This document shows, piece after piece, positions 37,576 through 45,766 of a stretch of 62,359 nucleotides of DNA. The DNA comes from an uncultured Woeseiaceae bacterium. GTDB lineage: Bacteria > Pseudomonadota > Gammaproteobacteria > Steroidobacterales > Woeseiaceae. How positions within the stretch are numbered: position 1 is the stretch's first letter; each line of letters begins with the position of its first letter. Location: contig CAMYOJ010000054.1 of NCBI GenBank assembly GCA_947259985.1, forward strand, positions 31,310 through 93,668, written 5' to 3'. A program made the position numbers and the translations under genes. Below the pieces are notes generated by a model, which made no database searches, was not told the origin of the DNA, and worked only from the letters and a program-made list of their open reading frames with translations.

Positions 37576-39129
37576 ATGAGCAGCAAACACGGCCTCCGGC
37601 GCAAAGCCCACTTCCTGGGCACCAAGATCAAGAGCCTCAGAAAGCGCAACAACCTGACGCTCGAAGACCTGTCGGTGCGCTGCATCCAGATCGACCGCGA
37701 GGCAGGTCCCTCGGTGTCGTATCTCTCGATGATCGAGAACGGCAAGCGCGTGCCCTCGGAGCGACTGCTCGAGATCATCGCCGAGATATTCCAGAAAGAA
37801 ACAAGCTGGTTTTTTGACGAATCTCTCGATGACGAGGCAATCGATACTGCTCCGACCGCGGCCGTCAGCGGCATGCCGCTCGAACCCGGATTCCTGTTTT
37901 CCGAATCGCTGTTGCAGCTGGCGATTCCGGAACTGCTCGCACAAACGGGCACGACCGGGCGGCAATTTGCGCATCTGTTGATCCGCGCGCACCAGGAAAA
38001 AAGTCAGAACCACTTTCCGGACATCGAGCGCGCCGCGGAAAACGTTGGAAAGAAGCAGTTCCCGATACATCTCGACGACATCTTCGCGATCGCCAAGGAC
38101 CTCGGCCTCAGTATTCAATGGTTCGATAACTCCACGTTCAAGGACAAGGGCGACACCGAAAAACCCCTCAACACACTCGTGCGCTCTTTTTTCGACGCGC
38201 CCGACAAGGTATACCTGAACCGCGAGCTGCAGAAGGACGAGGCGCGTCTGAAGTACGACCTGGCCAACCATATCGGCCACAAGGTGCTGCACGACGGCGA
38301 CGGGGCACGGGCGCCACAGGTGTCCGGGGGACGGGTTTCGGGACGCCGCCATGACGCTGACTCGCTCAATGTGGACGCCAAGGACATTCTCTATGCCTGG
38401 CGAGACTTCGAGTGCAGTTACTTCGCCGCGGCCCTGCTCGCGCCCAAAACACCGTTCCGGCAATTCCTGGCTCGCCAGGCCTACGCGATCGACGCGGGCG
38501 ACAAGGTAAACCTGACGACAACACTTGTTATGCGCCGCATGCCGAGCGTCTCGCCCTATCCCCATTGGCACTACTTCGACGCGTACCCACCCGGTAACCT
38601 GCGCGCCGTCTATCGCGGCAACGGCATTCCGCTGCCCTGGGGCAACATGACGATGATCTCGGACCCCTGCCAGCACTGGGCCGTGTTCCGCATGCTTAAT
38701 ACACGCTCCAACAAGCCCTCGTCGCAAATCTCGGTACTGCGCAGCGGCGACGACAAGCGCCTGTACTGCTGCCAGTCGATTCGCAGCAAGGATGCCGCCG
38801 GCAACCCGCACGTACTGTGTGCAGGCGTTGACCTTTCACCGGCATTGCGGGCGCAGAATATCGATCCTGCCCGTACGATCGACATGATCGAAACCAGCTG
38901 CAACCGGGGCGGCGGATCAGCACCGATCCCGTCCGAGGCTCGCGATCAGCTGGCAAGCATCGGCAAGATCCTGAACATCGGCTGGATCGAACAGGGCGCG
39001 GCCGACGACGCGACCATCATCTGCCAGCGCAGCTCCAACTGTCCGCGCGACAAGCATTGCCTCGGCAAGGCGCCACCGAAGCTCAAGCCACAGATCGATG
39101 AGATCAGGGAAGCGGTTCTCAATGCCTGA
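37576..39129 (+). CDS. XRE-family regulator with DUF3612-type C-terminus, probable glyoxylate-shunt regulator
   Basis: This 517-residue protein has an N-terminal HTH (about 10-75, LGTKIKSLRKRNNLTLEDLS and SYLSMIENGKRVPSERLLEI). A long C-terminal region is related to the IrrE/DUF2083-like sensors of RamB and ScfR. In the place of an IrrE HExxH it reads LANHIGHKVLHDG, which lacks the Glu. A Cys-rich end (CQRSSNCPRDKHCLGKAPP) matches the tail of acyl-CoA-sensing relatives. RamB controls aceA/aceB in corynebacteria and ScfR members sense short-chain acyl-CoA. Divergent placement from aceA makes control of the shunt the best guess. AGGGA precedes the ATG. Confidence 0.85.
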   Translation: MSSKHGLRRKAHFLGTKIKSLRKRNNLTLEDLSVRCIQIDREAGPSVSYLSMIENGKRVPSERLLEIIAEIFQKETSWFFDESLDDEAIDTAPTAAVSGMPLEPGFLFSESLLQLAIPELLAQTGTTGRQFAHLLIRAHQEKSQNHFPDIERAAENVGKKQFPIHLDDIFAIAKDLGLSIQWFDNSTFKDKGDTEKPLNTLVRSFFDAPDKVYLNRELQKDEARLKYDLANHIGHKVLHDGDGARAPQVSGGRVSGRRHDADSLNVDAKDILYAWRDFECSYFAAALLAPKTPFRQFLARQAYAIDAGDKVNLTTTLVMRRMPSVSPYPHWHYFDAYPPGNLRAVYRGNGIPLPWGNMTMISDPCQHWAVFRMLNTRSNKPSSQISVLRSGDDKRLYCCQSIRSKDAAGNPHVLCAGVDLSPALRAQNIDPARTIDMIETSCNRGGGSAPIPSEARDQLASIGKILNIGWIEQGAADDATIICQRSSNCPRDKHCLGKAPPKLKPQIDEIREAVLNA

Positions 39130-39164
39130 CCGACATAAGCTCTTTTCGTCGCCGGTTAGAGCCT

Positions 39165-39170
39165 TATAAT
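39165..39170 (+). promoter_or_regulatory. Consensus -10 box (TATAAT) for the metallohydrolase gene
   Basis: A perfect TATAAT lies 29 nt upstream of the ATG at 39200, in a 70-bp gap behind the DUF3612 regulator. The -35 region (about 39141-39147, TCTTTTC) is weak. It probably gives the metallohydrolase its own promoter. Confidence 0.5.
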
Positions 39171-39199
39171 ACGCACCCGTTTCCAGGCCGGAGCCAGTC

Positions 39200-40063
39200 A
39201 TGTCCAGACCCGATGTGAAAGCGTTCTTCGACGAAGCAACGTTTACTGTTACTTACGTTGTCAGCGACCCTGCGACGAGCTGCGCCGCGATCATCGACCC
39301 GGTGCTCGACTACGACGCCGCTTCCGGCCGCACCTCGACGACGTCGGCCGATGCTGTAGCGGCGTACGTGCAGGAAAACAAACTCGGCGTCGACTGGATA
39401 CTCGAAACTCACGTTCACGCCGATCACCTGAGCGGCGCACCCTACCTCAAGGAGAAGCTCGGCGGGCAAATGGCCATCGGCAAGCACGTGATGGCCGTGC
39501 AGGAGACGTTCAAAGCCGTATTTAACCTGGCGGACCTCGTCACCGATGGCAGCCAGTTCGATCAACTGTTCTCCGATGGCGATACGTTCCCGGTTGGCAA
39601 CATCGAAGGCCGGGTACTGGGGACGCCCGGGCATACGCCGGCCTGCATCACTTACGTCATCGGGGACTCGGCCTACGTGGGTGACACACTGTTCATGCAG
39701 GACTTCGGCACGGCTCGCACCGACTTCCCGGGCGGCAGCGCAGCCGAACTGTATGCTTCGATACAGAAGATCCTGTCGCTACCCGATGACACGCGCCTTT
39801 TCATGTGTCACGACTACAAGGCGCCTGGCCGGGACACGTTTGCGTGGGAAACCACGGTCGCGAAGCAGCGTGACACGAATATCCACATCAACAAGAACGT
39901 GAGCGAGCAGGAGTTCATTGCGATGCGTGAGGGCCGCGACAAGGAACTCGGCATGCCCAAGCTGCTGCTACCGGCTATCCAGGTCAATGTAAGGGCCGGG
40001 CAACTGCCGGAACCCGAAGATAACAATATTCGTTACCTCAAGATCCCGCTCGACGCTGTTTGA
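39200..40063 (+). CDS. MBL-fold metallohydrolase, persulfide dioxygenase-like
   Basis: This 287-residue protein of the glyoxalase-II/ETHE1 branch has the signature WILETHVHADHLSGAPYL, GTPGHTPACITYV, VGDTLFMQDFGTARTDFPGG and the final His in RLFMCHDYKAPG. The DxDFG/TARTD stretch is typical of sulfur (persulfide) dioxygenases rather than glyoxalase II, so oxidation of glutathione persulfide to sulfite is likely, with a mononuclear Fe site. Relatives (Blh) are under BigR control next to permeases; here no BigR gene is seen. A TATAAT box precedes it. The next gene, marC, follows after 33 nt. Confidence 0.88.
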   Translation: MSRPDVKAFFDEATFTVTYVVSDPATSCAAIIDPVLDYDAASGRTSTTSADAVAAYVQENKLGVDWILETHVHADHLSGAPYLKEKLGGQMAIGKHVMAVQETFKAVFNLADLVTDGSQFDQLFSDGDTFPVGNIEGRVLGTPGHTPACITYVIGDSAYVGDTLFMQDFGTARTDFPGGSAAELYASIQKILSLPDDTRLFMCHDYKAPGRDTFAWETTVAKQRDTNIHINKNVSEQEFIAMREGRDKELGMPKLLLPAIQVNVRAGQLPEPEDNNIRYLKIPLDAV

Positions 40064-40096
40064 GCGCCAACACATGAAACTTACGGGAGCATTCCT

Positions 40097-40687
40097 TTGA
40101 CCCTGGCCTCGGCGTTCGTTTTGCTGTTTCTCGTTATCGACCCATTCGGCAACGTGCCGTTTTTTGTCGCCGCTCTCAAGGACGTCGACCCGGATCGTCG
40201 CAGGCGCGTAATCATCAGGGAACTGCTGATCGCCTATGGCGTGATGGTCCTGTTCCTTTTCGCGGGCCGCCCCTTCCTCAAAGTGCTCGGCATCTCGGGT
40301 CCGGCACTGACGATTGCGGGCGGCGTGATCCTGTTTCTGATCGCGCTTCGTATGATCTTTCCCCGACGTGGCCAGTCGGCGCAGGAAGAGATCGAGGGCG
40401 AACCGTTCATCGTGCCGCTCGCCATTCCCTACGTCGCGGGACCCTCGGTGCTCGCCGTCGAGATGCTGATGATGAGCGAGGACCCGTCCAACTGGCCCAT
40501 CTGGCTCGTGGCCGTAACAGCCGCCTGGGCCGTCACTTCGGTGGTCGTCTTCTTCGGCAGCCAGGTGGCCGAGCGCCTCGGCCCGAGAGGGCTAATCGCT
40601 ATCGAGCGGCTGATGGGAATGATCCTCGTAGCGATCGCGATCCAGATGTTCCTGACGGGCGCGGATACCTACTTCGGGCGAACCTGA
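40097..40687 (+). CDS. MarC family membrane protein
   Basis: This 196-residue protein has six predicted helices and the MarC/UPF0056 signatures: FLVIDPFGNVPFFVAAL, LGISGPALTIAGGVILFLIALRMI and VPLAIPYVAGPSVLAVEML. It starts at TTG 40097, served by GGGAG 6 nt upstream; no ATG is available near the first helix. Despite the name, a role in multiple antibiotic resistance has not been confirmed; a small-molecule exporter or amino-acid permease role is suspected. Its last 19 nt overlap a small gene on the other strand. Confidence 0.92.
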   Translation: MTLASAFVLLFLVIDPFGNVPFFVAALKDVDPDRRRRVIIRELLIAYGVMVLFLFAGRPFLKVLGISGPALTIAGGVILFLIALRMIFPRRGQSAQEEIEGEPFIVPLAIPYVAGPSVLAVEMLMMSEDPSNWPIWLVAVTAAWAVTSVVVFFGSQVAERLGPRGLIAIERLMGMILVAIAIQMFLTGADTYFGRT

Positions 40688-40854
40688 TCCGGTTCGCACT
40701 CGGTGCGTTTGAGCACATCGGCACATGAAACCACGTCGCCTGCGATTTCTTCTTCGGGCGACGTCTCCGGGTGTACCGGCTTGTCGGTCAACACGGCTGC
40801 AATCGTGCCCGCCAGGACCAATAGCCCCATATCGAACAGGTAGACTTTTCTCAT
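40669..40854 (-). CDS. Small single-pass membrane/secreted protein, 61 residues
   Basis: This short gene has a strong ribosome site (GGGAAGGGA before the ATG) and a hydrophobic start (MRKVYLFDMGLLVLAGTIAAV), followed by an acidic tail with two Cys (SCADVLKRTEC) that could form a disulfide in the periplasm. No family recognised. The overlap of 19 nt with the end of marC and a free 101-bp upstream region favour a real gene over chance. The region 40855-40955 between it and the next gene holds no other frame. Confidence 0.5.
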   Translation of the reverse strand: MRKVYLFDMGLLVLAGTIAAVLTDKPVHPETSPEEEIAGDVVSCADVLKRTECEPDQVRPK

Positions 40855-40955
40855 ATTCCCTTCCCGGCGCGGTTTGTCCGCGTCTTCTTATTTGGAGGAG
40901 AACAGATTAGCCTCGCCTCGGAGAATAATCCAGAGCCCGGCTATACCGGACTCTC

Positions 40956-42305
40956 TCAAATAGACGATTGCGGCCGGATTGGGCTGCCGTCGAAGAAGCG
41001 CTGCAGCCGCAGCGCCGAGATATCGATTCCCGAGTCGCTACCTGTCAGCATGCCCGCAATCGCCTTGCCTGCGCCAGGACCGATGCCGAATCCATGACCA
41101 CTGAATCCGGTCGCAATATGAAACCCCGGCAGGCTGTCGATTGCATCGATGATCGGCACGACGTCGGGTGACGATTCGATCATCCCGGCCCAGCTTTCGA
41201 CGATTGGCGTCTCCTTGAGCTGTGGAAACATCTTGTCGAGGTTACGGCGAATACCATTGAGTACGCGCGGTGTCGGCTCGGGGTCGAGTACGCGTGTCGC
41301 CTCGAACGGCGACGGCGCATCGAGCGGCCAGGTCCTGGGCGTCTTCCACTCATCCACGAACTCGCTGCCGAACGACAGCCGGAGAATCCTGAGCTCCTGC
41401 ATGAGTGCCGCGAAGAACTTGCCGAAGTAGCGAAACGAGGACGGGGTTACGGGATGCTCGAGCACTCCACCATGCGCCACGGTGTAGCCACCGTCGGCAC
41501 GTCGCCGGATACCGAGGCTGTCGTCGAAGACATTGCCATTCAAGACATGCTCCGCGGGCGCCGTGCGCGCGACGGTGCCCTTGACCCTTAGTTGAGGAAC
41601 GTCGATTCCGAGCGACCGGCAGAACAGCGAGGTCCAGGCGCCGGCCGCACAAAGAACCACCGACGTCCTGATGCTGCCATGCTCGGTGACCACGGCTGAT
41701 ATCGCTCCTCCAGAGGTCTCGATACCCCTGACCGCGCAGCCCGTCAGTATCGCGGCGCCGCTGCGACTCGCTGCGCGCGCGATCGCAGGTGCCGCTATAT
41801 GCGGTTCGGCCCGCCCGTCGCTGGCGGTATACAGGGCACCCGCCCAGTCGATCGCGGATCCATGCACGAGTTCCTTGAGCTCGGACCGGGACAAGAGGCG
41901 TGAATCGATACCATGCTCTGCGGCGGTATCGATCCAGCCGGCGAATTCGTCAAGCTGCTTGTCCGTTTGCGCCGTAAAGAAACAGCCGCCCCGCATAAAA
42001 CCGACATCCTCGCCGATGTCCTGTTTGAGGTCGCCCCAGATTCGGAGGCTCTCGAGCATCATCGGGATTTCACGCGTATCCCGTCCCTGTACGCGGACCC
42101 AGCCCCAATTGCGCCCCGACTGCTCGCCGGCGATGTGGCCTTTCTCGCAGAGCACGACACTTATGCCTTGTTTGGCCAGGAACCACGCCGTCGATACGCC
42201 GACGATGCCGCCCCCGATGACGACGACGTCAGCGCCTGCGGGGATCTCGCGGCACGGCTCCATGGGCCTGTCCCAGGTCGCAGAAACAAGCGCTTCCCCT
42301 GTCAT
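40956..42305 (-). CDS. DadA-type FAD-dependent amine/amino-acid oxidoreductase
   Basis: This protein has 449 residues from the ATG at 42305 (MTGEALVSATW); a longer frame upstream lacks features. A Rossmann FAD motif (VVVIGGGIVGVSTAWFLAKQ) is followed by EQSGRNWGWVRVQGRD, characteristic of the DAO-family branch near gamma-glutamylputrescine and D-amino-acid oxidases, and the C-terminal flavin-binding IATGFSGHGFGIGPGAGKAI. The substrate is a secondary amine or amino acid; which one cannot be told. The divergent propeller gene begins 62 bp away, and a MetF-like reductase follows that gene, so one-carbon units from amine oxidation is a possibility. Confidence 0.85.
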   Translation of the reverse strand: MTGEALVSATWDRPMEPCREIPAGADVVVIGGGIVGVSTAWFLAKQGISVVLCEKGHIAGEQSGRNWGWVRVQGRDTREIPMMLESLRIWGDLKQDIGEDVGFMRGGCFFTAQTDKQLDEFAGWIDTAAEHGIDSRLLSRSELKELVHGSAIDWAGALYTASDGRAEPHIAAPAIARAASRSGAAILTGCAVRGIETSGGAISAVVTEHGSIRTSVVLCAAGAWTSLFCRSLGIDVPQLRVKGTVARTAPAEHVLNGNVFDDSLGIRRRADGGYTVAHGGVLEHPVTPSSFRYFGKFFAALMQELRILRLSFGSEFVDEWKTPRTWPLDAPSPFEATRVLDPEPTPRVLNGIRRNLDKMFPQLKETPIVESWAGMIESSPDVVPIIDAIDSLPGFHIATGFSGHGFGIGPGAGKAIAGMLTGSDSGIDISALRLQRFFDGSPIRPQSSI

Positions 42306-42367
42306 GCCTGTTGCCCGGTCATATCGATTCCTATACCGTACCGTCCCTCGCCAGCAAGCAGAAAACC

Positions 42368-43351
42368 ATGTCTGACGCCTCCGGTCCAGCCGCAAAGCCC
42401 ATACAGTCGCCTGCCGACGTCCCGGCGCTGATCGCCACGTCGGTGGTACGCGGCAGCGAGCAGGGCCAGAGTCATGGCGGCGTTTATATTATCGACCCTG
42501 CAAAACAAGCCGTACACCAGGTGCTCGACTGGGATACCGCGGATATCGACTGGTCCGGGCGCGGCTGGGACCGCGGCTTGCGTGGCGTTGCCTTCTACGA
42601 CGGCGAAGTCTACATCGCCGCAAGCGATGAATTGTTCGTCTACGACCAGCACTTCAGGCAGTCGAGGTCATTCCGCAATCCGTATCTGAAGCACTGCCAT
42701 GAAATTTGCGAATACGAGGGAAAGCTCTATCTCACGAGCACAGGCTTTGACAGTATCCTGGCATTCGACCTCGTGGAGCAACAATTTGCCTGGGGACTAC
42801 ATGCCGCGAAAATTGACGGCACCTGGCACGCACATCGCTTCGACCCTGCAACCGAGGTAGGGCCGCCACCGCGCAATCAGCTGCACATCAATAATGTCGA
42901 CTGTAACGATGACGGGCTGTCGTTCGCCGGGCTCAGAACCGGGGGAATCATAAGCCTTGCTCCCCACGCGAAGCTCCTGCCCCAGGTCGAGCTGCCCGAG
43001 GGTATTCATAACGCCCGGCTCGTCGGAAACGGTGTGCTGTTCAACGATACGGCCGCCGATTACTTGCGCTTTGTTACGCGGGACGGCGAAGAAAGACGAT
43101 TCCCCTTCCCGAAATACCGGAACGAGGAACTCGAGTATGCCGGGATCGATGATTCGAAGATCGCGCGCCAGGGGTTTGGCAGGGGCTTGTGCGTGATCAA
43201 TGATAATCTCGTCGCGGCCGGTTCATCGCCGTCCACTGTCACCGTGTTCGATCTCGCCACTGACCAGATCGTGTTCTCGGTTAACTTCTCGATGGACATT
43301 CGCAACGCGGTCCACGGCCTCGAGGTGTGGCCCTACGCTATCCCCGTCTGA
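42368..43351 (+). CDS. Beta-propeller protein, TIGR03032/DUF4915-like
   Basis: This protein has 327 residues from the ATG at 42368 (MSDASGPAAK). No signal peptide is seen, so it should be cytoplasmic. Repeated strands (GVYIIDPAKQAVHQVLDW, GVAFYDGEVYIAASDELFVY, EGKLYLTSTGFDSILAFDL, NGVLFNDTAADYLRFV) indicate a propeller of six or so blades, and the conserved HINNVDCNDDGLSFAG and RGLCVINDNLVAAGSSP segments recall the TIGR03032 / DUF4915 group, whose function is unknown. It is divergent from an FAD oxidase and overlaps the 3' end of the convergent MetF-like gene by 14 nt. The start has a weak ribosome site. Confidence 0.75.
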   Translation: MSDASGPAAKPIQSPADVPALIATSVVRGSEQGQSHGGVYIIDPAKQAVHQVLDWDTADIDWSGRGWDRGLRGVAFYDGEVYIAASDELFVYDQHFRQSRSFRNPYLKHCHEICEYEGKLYLTSTGFDSILAFDLVEQQFAWGLHAAKIDGTWHAHRFDPATEVGPPPRNQLHINNVDCNDDGLSFAGLRTGGIISLAPHAKLLPQVELPEGIHNARLVGNGVLFNDTAADYLRFVTRDGEERRFPFPKYRNEELEYAGIDDSKIARQGFGRGLCVINDNLVAAGSSPSTVTVFDLATDQIVFSVNFSMDIRNAVHGLEVWPYAIPV

Positions 43352-44210
43352 CGAGCCCCGCCTGTTCGATCGCTGCCAGCACGTGCCGCGGGTCGCATTG
43401 ATAACGGATACTGACTCCGGAAATACCCGGTGCTTCCTTGAGTTCCTCAAGCACCTCGGCGCACACGGAAATGCCTTCGGCTACGGAATCGTCGGCGGTC
43501 GCGATGCGCTGGACCAGCGCATCGGGAATCGGCGCACCCTTGTGAACTTCCCTGAGCTCAGCAGCCTCCTGCGGAGATGTCAGTAGCGGTACCTCGACGA
43601 CGAGAGATGCGCGATGCATGATCTTGCGTTCCACGAGCTTGTCGACGTAGCGTCGCACCAGGTCGGCATTGAGGCACGGCTGCGTCTGCAGGAAGCTTAC
43701 GCCGGAATCCAGTTTCTCCGTGATACGAGTCGCCTCCCAGCTCTCGGCCGGATCGAAAATGGTCACGGGCGCGCCGATACAAAACTCCAGGTCCTCTACG
43801 GATCCGGCCTCTCTGGCCATGCGGATGAGCTGCGTCGCCCCGATCTCGAACACGCCTTTCGCCCGGATGGCGGTCTTGTCCTGCAGCTTCTCGCCACGGG
43901 CCAGGACGAGCGACGTAACGCCCAGCGCGCCCGCGCCGAGTATGTCTGCCTGCAAGGCAAGCCGGTTTCGGTCGCGGCAACTGAGTTCGACGACCGCATC
44001 GAGACCGTTGCCAATGATGATGCTGGCTGCCGCCAGCGGCGACATGTGTCCTTCGCCATAACGGTTATCACTTACGTGCATGGCATCGGTGACGGCTGAG
44101 AGCGCCGCTGTCGCCTCCCTGATATCAGACGCACTGGTTCGTGGTTCCAGCGGCAATTCGGTCGTAACGACGAAGTCATTGTGTCTGATCGCATCGCGAA
44201 AGGTTTTCAA
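43338..44210 (-). CDS. Methylenetetrahydrofolate reductase-like protein (MetF family)
   Basis: This 290-residue TIM-barrel flavoprotein aligns with MetF by a catalytic Glu in VVTTELPLEPRTS, by AVVELSCRDRNRLALQADI, GVTSLVLARGEK, and FLQTQPCLNADLVRRYV. It starts at TTG 44210, served by a strong AGGAGG site 6 nt upstream; no ATG is near. The divergence from E. coli MetF is large, so the acceptor or the folate partner may differ; housekeeping MetF cannot be excluded. Its neighbours are a propeller, an FAD amine oxidase and a methyltransferase, together suggesting a C1-transfer module. Confidence 0.8.
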   Translation of the reverse strand: MKTFRDAIRHNDFVVTTELPLEPRTSASDIREATAALSAVTDAMHVSDNRYGEGHMSPLAAASIIIGNGLDAVVELSCRDRNRLALQADILGAGALGVTSLVLARGEKLQDKTAIRAKGVFEIGATQLIRMAREAGSVEDLEFCIGAPVTIFDPAESWEATRITEKLDSGVSFLQTQPCLNADLVRRYVDKLVERKIMHRASLVVEVPLLTSPQEAAELREVHKGAPIPDALVQRIATADDSVAEGISVCAEVLEELKEAPGISGVSIRYQCDPRHVLAAIEQAGLVRRG

Positions 44211-44274
44211 GGCGCGCCTCCTGCACGTTTCTCGTCAGTTACACTAGCGCTACAAAGCAAGCGAAACCACCCTG

Positions 44275-45720
44275 ATGATCAAGATTTCCAAGCCGTCCGA
44301 CCTTCGCCGCCTGCGCGAGTTTCTGAGCTCACATGCTTACGACGCAGCTCGGCTCACCGAGCGAATCGGCCGCGCGCGGCCTCCCGCTCCAGGCGAAGAC
44401 CAACAGATGTTTGACAGCTCGCGCGAAATTACGACGCCGAACCTGCTGGCGAGGCTGTTCCTGCTCGGTACCCGGGTCGACGAACGCACGACGCGGGAAT
44501 TCATGCCCCAGGAGATCGTGGAACTTTGCCTCGACTGTGGACTGCTCTCCTGCAGGAACGGCGTGGTTCGCGCACAGGTCGTCATCATCCCGGTGGAGGA
44601 CCTGCTGTTCGTATCGGACGCCTTTCACATACTGGGCTCGGACGAGGCCGCAGAATTCGTGCTTCCGGCAAGCACTCACTCGGCGAACTTCCTGCGGCTC
44701 CTCACGATGCGCGCGGCCGTCGACTCGGCGCTCGATCTCGGCTGCGGTTCTGGCATACATGCGCTATTTGCGTCCCGCCATGCAAAACGTGTCGTTGCGA
44801 CCGACATTAGCGAACGAGCGTTGCTCTATACGCGCTTCAACGCCGCACTCAACGGCATCGACAATGTCGAGTGCCGTGCCGGCAGCCTGTTCGAGCCTGT
44901 CACCAATCAACGCTTCGACCTCATTGTGAGCAACCCGCCCTTCGTACCTGGTCCCGGTGAGAACTTCGTGTACCGGGACAACCCGCTGGAACTCGATGAA
45001 TTCTGTCGACAGCTCGTCCGCGAAGCGCCGGCGCACCTCTGTGACGACGGGCACCTGCAGATGCTTTGCGAATGGGTCGAGATCGCCGGCGAGTCATGGC
45101 CGGAACGACTTGCCGACTGGATACTCGGCTGCGACGCATGGATCCTGCACGGCACGCCGGTTGCGCCACAGCAATACGTGCAGCAGCGCAGCACCGATAT
45201 TTCCGGCGCTTCGATAGAAACAGCTTCGGTCAGTGACTGGACCGCTTACTTCGAAAGGCACAAGGTCAAGGCGGTGCACCCGGGCATGATCGCCCTGCGC
45301 AAGCGCGCTGGCGATAACTGGCTGCACGTGCAGAATCTCCCGGGCGACGTGACAGCGCCAGCCGGGCAGGCAGTCGCAGACGGCATTGCTGCCGTCGAAT
45401 TCATCGAGGCCTGCGACGACGAAGCGCTTTCCGAGGCCTGCTTATGTCTGGCGGAGGACTTATCCGCCGTACAGATGAAACCCGAGGACGGCGGCGGGAT
45501 CTATCTGCGCCTCGAAAACGGCCTGATGACAGACGCCGAAATCGACGCGCCCGTCGCGGCATTCATCAACCTGTTCAACGGCGAGCGCACGATCAAACAG
45601 TGCATCGAAGAATTCGCGGCAGCAACCGACGCCGAACCCGACAAGCTGGCTGGAGACCTGCTATCGATCATCCGCGTCTTCGTGAGTCGCGGATTTCTCG
45701 TACCCGTCGACCTCGCATAA
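44275..45720 (+). CDS. Class I methyltransferase (HemK/RsmC-like core) with winged-helix C-terminus
   Basis: This 481-residue three-part protein has an N-terminal domain (about 1-145) that resembles the small domain before actinobacterial HemK-like proteins (DUF7059 type). The catalytic core has motif I SALDLGCGSGIHALFA, motif II VVATDIS and the catalytic LIVSNPPFVPGPG (NPPF implies N-methylation of a Gln/Asn or base). The C-terminal residues 417-481 read FINLFNGERTIKQCIEEFAA, then a helix and RVFVSRGFLVPVD, resembling PqqD-like/DUF7782 winged helices. Protein or RNA target unknown. A 13-bp-stem terminator follows the stop. Confidence 0.83.
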   Translation: MIKISKPSDLRRLREFLSSHAYDAARLTERIGRARPPAPGEDQQMFDSSREITTPNLLARLFLLGTRVDERTTREFMPQEIVELCLDCGLLSCRNGVVRAQVVIIPVEDLLFVSDAFHILGSDEAAEFVLPASTHSANFLRLLTMRAAVDSALDLGCGSGIHALFASRHAKRVVATDISERALLYTRFNAALNGIDNVECRAGSLFEPVTNQRFDLIVSNPPFVPGPGENFVYRDNPLELDEFCRQLVREAPAHLCDDGHLQMLCEWVEIAGESWPERLADWILGCDAWILHGTPVAPQQYVQQRSTDISGASIETASVSDWTAYFERHKVKAVHPGMIALRKRAGDNWLHVQNLPGDVTAPAGQAVADGIAAVEFIEACDDEALSEACLCLAEDLSAVQMKPEDGGGIYLRLENGLMTDAEIDAPVAAFINLFNGERTIKQCIEEFAAATDAEPDKLAGDLLSIIRVFVSRGFLVPVDLA

Positions 45721-45749
45721 AAAAAGAGCAGCCACTGGCTGCTCTTTTT
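45721..45749. terminator. Bidirectional rho-independent terminator
   Basis: A perfect 13-bp stem (AAAAAGAGCAGCC / GGCTGCTCTTTTT) with an ACT loop starts right after the TAA of the methyltransferase. A-tracts and T-tracts on each side let it stop transcription from both strands, serving the convergent TonB receptor gene as well. Confidence 0.9.
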
Positions 45750-45766
45750 ACGAAGTGCCTTCGCGC

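Noticed and set aside
37531..38811. 426-codon frame antisense to the DUF3612 regulator
   Set aside because: Sense frame has HTH and sensor motifs; the antisense product has no motif and runs into the aceA promoter region.
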